The notes below the pieces were generated by a model. It saw only the letters and a list, made by a program, of their open reading frames with translations, had not been told where the DNA came from and made no database searches. DNA of 64,000 bases from Phycisphaerae bacterium. Its GTDB lineage: Bacteria > Planctomycetota > Phycisphaerae > Sedimentisphaerales > Anaerobacaceae. The DNA is taken from the NCBI GenBank assembly GCA_012744475.1, contig JAAYBV010000096.1:1-64000 (forward strand), read 5' to 3'. The position numbers and the translations under genes were made by a program. Shown here piece by piece: positions 44,973-51,619 of this stretch (the first letter of the stretch is position 1; each line of letters begins with the position of its first letter).

Positions 44973-46954
44973 TGTCCCCCTTGGGCCGGGAAGAGGCGCA
45001 GGAGCATGACGCCGTGCCTGGGCACTTCCGCTCCGAACTGGTTGCGGAAGACGCCGATGTCCTTCTGCCGCCAGAGGTCCCTGACGCGCATCGGGCCGCT
45101 GAGCTTCAGATCCGACCACTCGGCGACGACGGTCTTGGGCGTTTCATCGCGGTTGAACAGGCCCACCGCGGTCGAGCCGTCTTCCATCGGCTTGGCCCAG
45201 ACCTCCAGCGAGCCGTCCTGGGCGATGCGTGCGGCCTGCCGGCCCAGCGGGTCCTGGTTGACCTCCAGCACCTCATCGTTCGTCAGCAGGTTCATCGTAA
45301 AGTCATCCAACTGGGTCAGGTCGCACCCGATCAGCAGCGGCGAGCACAGCAGACACCACAGGCTGATGTGCGTGTACTGCTCGTTCGGCGTCAGACGGCT
45401 TTCACGCAGGCTCGGACCCCAGCCGACCTTGCCTACGACCAGCATGTCCGGATCGTTCCAGTGGCCCGGCGACGCGTAGGGCGAACATTCCGCCTGGGCA
45501 AAGCCGATGCCGGCCATGCTGCCCCAGGAATCGGTGATGTCGCCCGTGGTGCGCCAGCAGTTGCCGCCGACCTCCGTGCCCCATTTCCAGACTTCGCCCA
45601 TCCCGTACTGGCACAGACTGTAGACGATGTCGCGATCGATGCGGTCCAGGCAGCCTCGCATGAAGATGTACGGCTCTTTCATCTGCTCCAGCGTGGGCCG
45701 GCCGACGATCTCGCTATAGCCGCACCAGTCGTATTTCAGATAGTCGAAGCCCCAGTCGGCAAAACTCTGCGCATCGTGCAGTTCATGCTGCCAGCTTCCC
45801 TCGTAGCGCTGGCACGTCGATGGGCCTGGCGAGATATAGACGCCGACTTTCAGGCCGAGATTATGGATGTAGTCCGTCAGCGCCTTCATGTCCGGAAATC
45901 TCGCGTTCGTCAGGATGCGGCCGCAATCGTCGCGCGTGGGCCCGCCGACGACGGGATCGTCGGAGCCGAGCTTCTTCATCCAGCAGTCGTCGATGTTGAT
46001 GTACTGCCAGCCGTGGTGGATCAGGCCGCTTGAGACCATCGCTTCGGCCGCGTGGCGGATCTTCTGCTCGTCAATCGCGCAGCCCCAGCAGTTCCAACTG
46101 TTCCAGCCCATCGGAGGTGTCAGCGCGATCGTGTTCCCGACGATGAGCCGCATCGTGCGTCGAGCCTCGCCGACATCGTTCCGCGCGATCAGCGTGATCG
46201 GATACTCGCCAGGCTGGGTCAGCCGACCCGTGATGCGTCCCGACTCCGCATTGACCGAGAGCCCGGCAGGCAAGCCCTCGGCGTGGAAGCCCATGGGACG
46301 CTGCCCGCTGGCGGCGATGGTGTAGAGGACCGGCGAGCCCGGCCGGACGCCGAACACCTTGGCGCTGTTGATTCGAGGCTCGGGTCCCGGCTTGGGCGTC
46401 AGGATGATCGCCTCCTCCTTCGGCCCGTCGATCGTTTCGGGCATCCTCCCGACGACGGTGAACGCCGCATTTGCCCAGTCGGCGTGGTCGAAGTTGATTC
46501 CGTCTTTGCCTCGGCCGACCAGAAGAATCAAGGTGTCCATGCCGGTGACGTCGATGTCCACTTCTTGCGCCGGCTGGCCCGCCTTCATCGTGTCGGTCTT
46601 TAAGATCTCCTTGCCGTCGCCCAGGATGCGGAACGTCACGGTTCCGAACCGCCCGGCCTCGTCGTCCAGGCCGACCATCGCGGTGAATCGCGTGCTTCCC
46701 CCCGCCAGCTTGACGTACAGAGCGCTGTCGGCATGGGTGCCCAGTCCGCGGTCGAAGGTCCGCCCCGCGATTCGCAGCGGGTTTCCGTCTACGGACTTGT
46801 CCTTTTGCGGCTCACCCCAGCCCTGCTGGGTCTTGCTGATATCCAGGTCGGAAAGCCAGACCTTCCTGCCCTGGGAAGAGGTTTCGGCGGCGGCAGCCCA
46901 ACTGGCGGCAACGATGCCCATGCACAGCAGGGCCGGTAGGTGACGGAGCTTCAT
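44969..46954 (-). CDS. Secreted GH27 alpha-galactosidase with NPCBM and putative-Ig domains
   Basis: A 661-residue exported enzyme releasing terminal alpha-D-galactose. ATG 46954 has GAAAGGA upstream. A signal peptide (~1-23) is followed by an NPCBM-type carbohydrate module (~30-168, with FDRGLGTHADSALYVKL), a putative-Ig domain (~195-272, with GLPAGLSVNAESGRITG) and the catalytic barrel from ~278 (ALTPPMGWNSWNCWG). The nucleophile is Asp409 in YLKYDWCGY; ITDSWG is near the expected acid/base, and NDPDML is the family block. It is first in an operon with the GH43-like gene and has its own promoter. Confidence 0.92.
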   Translation of the reverse strand: MKLRHLPALLCMGIVAASWAAAAETSSQGRKVWLSDLDISKTQQGWGEPQKDKSVDGNPLRIAGRTFDRGLGTHADSALYVKLAGGSTRFTAMVGLDDEAGRFGTVTFRILGDGKEILKTDTMKAGQPAQEVDIDVTGMDTLILLVGRGKDGINFDHADWANAAFTVVGRMPETIDGPKEEAIILTPKPGPEPRINSAKVFGVRPGSPVLYTIAASGQRPMGFHAEGLPAGLSVNAESGRITGRLTQPGEYPITLIARNDVGEARRTMRLIVGNTIALTPPMGWNSWNCWGCAIDEQKIRHAAEAMVSSGLIHHGWQYINIDDCWMKKLGSDDPVVGGPTRDDCGRILTNARFPDMKALTDYIHNLGLKVGVYISPGPSTCQRYEGSWQHELHDAQSFADWGFDYLKYDWCGYSEIVGRPTLEQMKEPYIFMRGCLDRIDRDIVYSLCQYGMGEVWKWGTEVGGNCWRTTGDITDSWGSMAGIGFAQAECSPYASPGHWNDPDMLVVGKVGWGPSLRESRLTPNEQYTHISLWCLLCSPLLIGCDLTQLDDFTMNLLTNDEVLEVNQDPLGRQAARIAQDGSLEVWAKPMEDGSTAVGLFNRDETPKTVVAEWSDLKLSGPMRVRDLWRQKDIGVFRNQFGAEVPRHGVMLLRLFPAQGGQ

Positions 46955-46993
46955 GGCGGGTCCTTTCAAAACCTTCCGTAACTCGATGGGGCA

Positions 46994-47023
46994 AGAATAT
47001 CCGCTCTGGAGGGGGTGTTTCAA
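46994..47023 (-). promoter_or_regulatory. Probable promoter for the GH27-GH43 operon
   Basis: On the minus strand TTGAAA (47023-47018), an 18-base spacer and TATTCT (46999-46994). Transcription near 46987 gives a leader of about 33 bases. The divergent gene at 47171 lies upstream, so the 216-base gap is a shared intergenic control region. Confidence 0.6.
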
Positions 47024-47170
47024 GGGTTTTCTGCCGGCGGGACAACGTACGCGGCCAGACGGTGGCCCGGTGTTTCTGCTGTCCTTTTTCACCTTCTTGT
47101 GCTTATCCGACGCGCCTGGAATGCCGAAGAACAAACGACATAGTCCCGATTCTCAGGGAGGTAAAACGCC

Positions 47171-47719
47171 ATGAGCCGTCATAATCTGATCGTCCCGAAG
47201 CTTGAAGAGGGCACGCGCCGCTGTGCGTGGCCGAGCCGCCCGGTCCTTGTGATTTCCGGCCTCTGCGTTGCCCTGGCCCTGGCGCTGACCAGCAGCTTCA
47301 GCCCCGCGCAGACGTCGATGGAGCTGACTCGCTGGAGGGAGTTCTCCTACGGCAAGGAGACCCGGGTCGTCGGCAGCCGGATGACCGCCCTCGAAGCGGT
47401 GAATCGCACCGGCTTCGTGGTGATCGGCGACGGGGATTTCGCCCGCCTGAACGGCTGGGTCGTCCACACCAACTCGCCCGACGGCAAGCAGTACTACCAG
47501 GGTTTCGTCGTGTACGACTTTGAGGATGGTTCAAGCATCCTGGCCAAGGTCGAGGCCTCCGGCCAGCCCGGCGCCAAGCAGATCGGCACCATCGTCTTCG
47601 TCGAAGGGACCAAACGCTTCAAGGGCATCACCGGCCGCGGAACCATCTCCTCCTGGATGCCCGTCCAGTGGGACATGTACACCGAGGTCGACGCCAGCTT
47701 CTCCGCCCCGAAAAGCTGA
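47171..47719 (+). CDS. Secreted protein of unknown function
   Basis: A 182-residue protein. ATG 47171 has a strong GGGAGGT eight bases upstream. The N-terminus is basic, then a hydrophobic segment (PVLVISGLCVALALALTSS) acts as a signal peptide or anchor. The mature part is beta-rich with repeated glycine turns (VVGSRMTALEAVNRTGFVVI, FVEGTKRFKGITGRG), reminiscent of small lipocalin-like or allene-oxide-cyclase-like barrels, where FKGITGRG-type motifs are common. The family is not assigned. It is divergent from the GH27 operon and followed by a repeat-rich gap. Confidence 0.72.
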   Translation: MSRHNLIVPKLEEGTRRCAWPSRPVLVISGLCVALALALTSSFSPAQTSMELTRWREFSYGKETRVVGSRMTALEAVNRTGFVVIGDGDFARLNGWVVHTNSPDGKQYYQGFVVYDFEDGSSILAKVEASGQPGAKQIGTIVFVEGTKRFKGITGRGTISSWMPVQWDMYTEVDASFSAPKS

Positions 47720-47736
47720 CCCGACCGGTCGGGCAA

Positions 47737-47830
47737 ATCAAAGATCAAACATCAAAATGTAAGATTGCGGAGGTCATCCCGATGGACATCGGGATTCCGC
47801 CATTTTGATCTTTGCTCTTTGATTTCTTCA
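47737..47830. repeat. Dispersed intergenic repeat, copy 1
   Basis: A palindromic AT-rich block with aaagatcaaacatcaaaat at one end and attttgatctttgctcttt at the other, around a perfect 9-bp hairpin (atcccgatg/catcgggat). The segment 47793-47822 is an exact 30-base inverted copy of 49433-49462. This marks a dispersed repeat family; no coding capacity. Confidence 0.7.
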
Positions 47831-47872
47831 TTTCGCGACTGGAAATCGCTCCCCAAACCCGCAAAAAGTCCG

Positions 47873-47902
47873 TTACCAAAGGCTCGCTGGGCGCACTATA
47901 TC
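47873..47902 (+). promoter_or_regulatory. Possible promoter for the 79-codon frame
   Basis: TTACCA (47873-47878), an 18-base spacer and TATATC (47897-47902). Neither hexamer is strong, but the position and AT-rich -10 fit. An AAAGGAG ribosome-type site follows at 47929-47935. Confidence 0.4.
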
Positions 47903-47935
47903 TATAGAGGGTCACGTTAAAGGAGTTGACGGTTC

Positions 47936-48003
47936 CCGGTTGACAGTTGCCAGCGAACCGCGAACTGACAACTGTGATCTGACAACTGCCAACTGACGAC
48001 TGT
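47936..48003. repeat. Tandem/inverted ACTGACAACTG-type repeat
   Basis: The word gacagttgcc, its inverse and several close variants of ctgacaactg occur six times in 68 bases. The block lies directly between an AAAGGAG site and the ATG at 48019. It looks like an inserted simple repeat rather than coding or regulatory sequence. Confidence 0.6.
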
Positions 48004-48018
48004 GAGCCGCGAATCACC

Positions 48019-48258
48019 ATGGACCTTTGTTTGAACCAGACCGATGCCGAGCACAAGGGGCGAGGCGATCGAGCGCCTGTGTCCCTCGTGACGCAGGACG
48101 ACTGGGTCCAGTTGTACACCAGCCGCATCCTGCGGGCCTGGTTCCACCAGGCAGCGCCGCTCGGTCTGGCATATACCTACGCCAACTGGATCCGTAGCGA
48201 CCTGGCGAAGGCCTACGGCCACCCTCTGACCCGAGCCTTCATCGAGGAAACCTATTGA
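48019..48258 (+). CDS. Small hypothetical protein, weakly supported
   Basis: A 79-residue frame. The C-terminal two thirds look protein-like (QDDWVQLYTSRILRAWFHQA and a Tyr/Trp-rich stretch ending LTRAFIEETY), predicted mostly helical. There is no Shine-Dalgarno site next to ATG 48019; the nearest, AAAGGAG, is 84 bases upstream across a repeat block, so the gene may be silenced or may start elsewhere. No family is recognised. A hairpin (48276-48296) without a T tract follows. Confidence 0.4.
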   Translation: MDLCLNQTDAEHKGRGDRAPVSLVTQDDWVQLYTSRILRAWFHQAAPLGLAYTYANWIRSDLAKAYGHPLTRAFIEETY

Positions 48259-48387
48259 GCCACAGCCAACAGAAGCGCAAACGCGGACCGTTTGCGTGCA
48301 CACACGCCCGGGCGTGATTTGACATAGACGGATCGTTTACCCAACCCAAAGACGGGGCGCCCCGTCGCATTACCGGTCAGCCACGGC

Positions 48388-48423
48388 ACGGAAGAAGAAA
48401 GGGCTGCGGCAATCCCGCAGCCC
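48388..48423 (-). terminator. Rho-independent terminator of the 165-residue secreted protein gene
   Basis: An 8-bp perfect stem (48401-48408 with 48416-48423, gggctgcg) is followed on the minus strand by tttcttcttcc. It lies 34 bases downstream of the stop at 48457. Confidence 0.7.
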
Positions 48424-48456
48424 AATTGCCTCACGTGACGTGCTTGGCCGATGCAG

Positions 48457-48954
48457 CTAATCATCGGTATCATCGAACGTGATCAGGTCGTACTCAAATA
48501 GATACTTGGTGGGGTTCCAGTCGATCATTTGTGTGACGCCCTCTGTATCGCAGTCGACATCGGCTGCCAGAACGAGCCAGATCTTGGCGTTTGTAAGGTC
48601 GCCTGTGTTGACACACGCCGCGATATGGACGTTGCCGCCGCCGTTGGCTGTAGCGCAGCCCAGGCAGATCAGCCCTTCGCCCGGCCAGGGATCGGGGTAA
48701 TAGATCAGGCAATACTCAACGCCTGCCTCCAGGCCGTGGCCGTTGAAGACGAACTCGAATTCCGCCCCGGAGAGGTTGTACGTCATCTTGCCCCAGGCGC
48801 CGCCCTCGATGATCTCCCACGTGGCAGGGTCCTTCTCGAAGAGACTCAGGTGGCCGACGTTCGATTTTCCAGCCGGTCCGGTCGGTCCCCCGGCGATCAT
48901 CGGCAGTGTGACCAGCAAGCTCAGTACGACGCTCCAGAATAGCAACTTTCTCAT
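48457..48954 (-). CDS. Small secreted protein of unknown function
   Basis: A 165-residue protein. ATG 48954 has GGAGG seven bases upstream; longer in-frame starts are not protein-like. A signal peptide (LLFWSVVLSLLVTLPMIAGG) precedes a conserved-looking core: SNVGHLSLFEKDPATWEIIE, GGAWGKMTYNLSG, FEFVFNGHGLE, YCLIYYPDPWPGEGLICLG and ANGGGNVHIAACVNTGDL. I recognise this pattern from hypothetical exported proteins of archaea and bacteria but know of no function. The acidic C-terminus (DLITFDDTDD) is short. It has its own terminator, so it is a single-gene unit. Confidence 0.78.
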   Translation of the reverse strand: MRKLLFWSVVLSLLVTLPMIAGGPTGPAGKSNVGHLSLFEKDPATWEIIEGGAWGKMTYNLSGAEFEFVFNGHGLEAGVEYCLIYYPDPWPGEGLICLGCATANGGGNVHIAACVNTGDLTNAKIWLVLAADVDCDTEGVTQMIDWNPTKYLFEYDLITFDDTDD

Positions 48955-49334
48955 GGCATGGCCTCCTTGCTTTTTGAGACTGTTCCTGTGGACATGTGTT
49001 GCCCTCTGTCTTGCAGAGGCTTGCGCGCAGGCTCGTGAATATGCCTCCTTTCTGGCCTCGACGGGAAAGTGGAAATACCATCGTTGTACACCGGGAACAC
49101 CGCAAGCGTGCCAACTGCGCAAGCCCGCGTAGGCCGGACGCGCACGTAGCATATGTGGACAGAATCAATCTCTGCCTGCCCGCTGGCAAGGGGCGCCTGG
49201 GTGCCAACGGTGTTCATGGCAGCAGTCCTTTGCTACACGACCACTCGCCTCAATCCCTCATCGGTTCCATCCATGCTGATTTGTCATCACGAACAACGAT
49301 ACGCACCAGCCTTCGTCGAGTGCGGACAATGTTC

Positions 49335-49354
49335 AATACGTAAAACTACGTATT
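49335..49354. other. Perfect palindrome, possible operator or weak terminator
   Basis: aatacgta, loop aaac, tacgtatt, followed by tcttt. The 8-bp arms are perfect and AT-rich, unlike nearby sequence. It could be a regulator-binding site or a bidirectional hairpin. The 635-base gap 48955-49589 otherwise holds only repeat copy 2 and no supported gene. Confidence 0.35.
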
Positions 49355-49420
49355 TCTTTCAGAGACGACCGCGTTTTGGCGAGATCTCTTCCGGGGCATC
49401 AGGTGTTGTGAGCAGGACGC

Positions 49421-49520
49421 AAAGATCAAAGATCAAAGAGCAAAGATCAAAATGGCGGAATCCGCCTTCGGCGGACGACTTCGTTAATTTTGCAGTTTGA
49501 GATTTGATCTTTGCACTGTT
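49421..49520. repeat. Dispersed intergenic repeat, copy 2 (inverted)
   Basis: Begins with tandem aaagatcaaagatcaaagag and includes 49433-49462, an exact inverted copy of 47793-47822. A hairpin (tccgcc/ggcgga) lies in the centre and gatttgatctttgcac at the far end. It lies downstream of the outer-membrane-barrel gene and upstream of the secreted 165-residue gene. Confidence 0.68.
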
Positions 49521-49589
49521 CTGATGGTTCGGCGGTTCGTTTGTGTGATCTGCGGCCATCGAGCGGACGTGGCAGAACAGTCGCCTGTC

Positions 49590-50807
49590 TCAGAAGTAGT
49601 AGGCCAGTTCGAGGCGGGCGAAGTCGTCGTCTCGCAGCTCGTGGATGACGCTGTCGTCCGCGCTGTCGAGGAAGAACCAGGCTTCGAGGATCAGTCGCCA
49701 GTTGGCGCCGAACCGCCGGCTGGCCTCGATGCTGAAGGCGTTCTCCGATTTCTCCGTGTCCTGGGCGAATCCCATGAGCAGGTGCGTGCTGGCCGCATCG
49801 TTCGGCGTCATGCGCATCCCGACGAACAGGTCATTCTGGAAGATGGTCTGTCCGCCGTCATCGCGGTCGTTATAGGCATACTCGCACAGCAGGCCCATGT
49901 CGGCGTTGCTGCCGCCGAGGCCGACGAAGGTGTACTCGAACCCGCCAGTGACGGCGAAGTAGTCCTGGAAGTACCCGTTTCGGAAATAGGCCTCGAGCTT
50001 CCAGAGCCAGTTTCCACTGGCGTACTGGACATCGGTCCCGAACTGGTTGATCTGCTCATAGAACGGGATCAGCTTGAAATCGTTGACATCCTCAGGGTCG
50101 ATCAGCTCCGGCGGCACCAGGTCGGGCGTCGCCAGCAGGGGGTCCCGGCTGGTTCCTCGAAAGACGTACACGCCGAAATCCAGGCCTCCGAAGGTGCGGC
50201 TGTAGCGTGCGGCCACGTCGATGTTCCTCTCCTCGGAGCTGCTCTCGTAGATGGTGTCGTCGAGGTCGACCACCCGGTTGGTGCGCAGGCGGCCGCCTCG
50301 GCCTGGGAACGTGCGCTCGCGAAAGTACGGCATGAGGAAGAAATCGAGGGTGCCCCAGCTCGGCGAGATCGAGAACTCGAGCATGGGCTGGCCCAGCTTG
50401 TCCTCGCCGTCGATGTGCTCGATCAGATCGGTCTGGTTGATGATGTCCACCAGGTGGACGAACTCCGTGGCGCCCCAGAAGACCTTGCCGACTCCCATGC
50501 GGACGAACCAGTTGTCCTGCCGGTAGAGGTAGTTCAGTTCGCGGATGTCCGCATGTGTGCGGCGGGAATCCGCGGTGTCGGCGCGCCCGAACGGCACGAA
50601 CGTGAAGCTCGATCCGTTCTCCCAGGCGTGGTAGTACTCCGGCTGCGCCGCGATCGAGGCGTTGTCCCGGTCCTGGCCTCGGTACAGAGGCTCGTTGAGA
50701 AAGCCCCGGCCTTCCACGGCAATCCAGCCGGACAGCTCCCCGGCGCCTCCTGCCGTCCAGGCCGACATCCCGATCGCCAGCGCCGCCATCCATGTCCTGA
50801 TGCGCAT
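49590..50807 (-). CDS. Outer-membrane beta-barrel protein (DUF1302-like)
   Basis: A 405-residue exported protein. A signal peptide (MAALAIGMSAWTAGGA) is followed by alternating beta strands rich in aromatic residues, with repeats such as FVRMGVGKVFWGATEF and NIDVAARYSRTFGGLDFGVY. It ends in LELAYYF, a classical C-terminal outer-membrane sorting signature with terminal Phe. ATG 50807 is used because GAGG lies eight bases upstream; a GTG at 50816 overlapping the upstream stop is possible. It is the last gene of an operon with a LolA-like protein and an RND exporter, a combination seen where lipids or hydrophobic compounds are exported across the envelope. Confidence 0.8.
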   Translation of the reverse strand: MRIRTWMAALAIGMSAWTAGGAGELSGWIAVEGRGFLNEPLYRGQDRDNASIAAQPEYYHAWENGSSFTFVPFGRADTADSRRTHADIRELNYLYRQDNWFVRMGVGKVFWGATEFVHLVDIINQTDLIEHIDGEDKLGQPMLEFSISPSWGTLDFFLMPYFRERTFPGRGGRLRTNRVVDLDDTIYESSSEERNIDVAARYSRTFGGLDFGVYVFRGTSRDPLLATPDLVPPELIDPEDVNDFKLIPFYEQINQFGTDVQYASGNWLWKLEAYFRNGYFQDYFAVTGGFEYTFVGLGGSNADMGLLCEYAYNDRDDGGQTIFQNDLFVGMRMTPNDAASTHLLMGFAQDTEKSENAFSIEASRRFGANWRLILEAWFFLDSADDSVIHELRDDDFARLELAYYF

Positions 50808-50812
50808 CCGTG

Positions 50813-51619
50813 TCACCTCAATAGCGTCAGACTGTGTCTGTCGAAATCGATTTCCTTCAGCCCCGTCCCGAAAGACAGATTCGACCAGACCAGGATCGTG
50901 CTCTTGCCCGTCTGATGGTTCACCATCTCCATCTGGCGGGGCCGCCAGAACCGGTCCAGATGCTTCTCGTAGCCCTTGAACGTCAGCGTCTTGAGAAGCT
51001 CGTTCTTGCGGTCGTAGTAATCAACTTTCCAGGTCCTGTAATGCTCCTTATCGAGCCACGCTAGCTGGCGCCAGTAGCCGGAGTTGGCCCGGTCTACCGG
51101 GACCCGCTCGATCACGTAGCAGTCGTTGCCGTCGTAAGCCTCGTCGCGCAGCCACCGGTGGGTATGCTTCTCCAGTTCCTGGGTGGCGATGTCTTCGTAG
51201 GAGAACTCGCTGCCCATGAACGAGCCGGACTTGTTCTGGGCGGCGATGCGCCGAATCCGGTTCAGGGCCGGCAGAAAGAGCCACTGGTCGTCGTCCGCCT
51301 GCTTGTGCGTGTGCGTCAGCAGGATCGTCCCCTTCACGTCGGCCGGCGTGTCGAAGATGCACAGACTTCGCGTGCCTTCGCCGGCGACTTCGAGCGTGCG
51401 GATGCGAATCTCCCGCTCGCTGGTCAGGCCCTGCCGGTTGCGAAGCACCATGCGGAGGTTCGCGACGCTGTCACCGTATCCGTTGCTGAGACGGTCCGCC
51501 TCTTTCGCGATGGCCAGCCCCCGCTCCTCAGGGGAGGGTTCTTCGCCGGCGGGATACGCCGCCCGTGCGATCATCATCGCGATGTACAGCGCGACCCGAA
51601 CATTGACTTTGTACTTCAT
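50813..51619 (-). CDS. Outer membrane lipoprotein-sorting protein (LolA-like)
   Basis: A 268-residue periplasmic protein with a signal peptide (YIAMMIARAAYPAGEE). The body matches the LolA-like outer membrane lipoprotein-sorting family found beside MMPL/RND genes: ILLTHTHKQADDDQWLFLPA, RRIAAQNKSGSFMGSEFSYE, YYDRKNELLKTLTFKGYE and RPRQMEMVNHQTGKSTILVW. It is thought to carry lipidic cargo through the periplasm. Its ATGA start overlaps the RND stop by four bases, and its stop lies five bases before the barrel start, so the three are translationally coupled. It is not the classical LolA of lipoprotein transport, which is shorter. Confidence 0.88.
   Translation of the reverse strand: MKYKVNVRVALYIAMMIARAAYPAGEEPSPEERGLAIAKEADRLSNGYGDSVANLRMVLRNRQGLTSEREIRIRTLEVAGEGTRSLCIFDTPADVKGTILLTHTHKQADDDQWLFLPALNRIRRIAAQNKSGSFMGSEFSYEDIATQELEKHTHRWLRDEAYDGNDCYVIERVPVDRANSGYWRQLAWLDKEHYRTWKVDYYDRKNELLKTLTFKGYEKHLDRFWRPRQMEMVNHQTGKSTILVWSNLSFGTGLKEIDFDRHSLTLLR

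Noticed and set aside
47936-48003. CRISPR array
   Set aside because: The repeated words are about 10 bases, variable, partly inverted and without spacers of constant length; no cas genes nearby.
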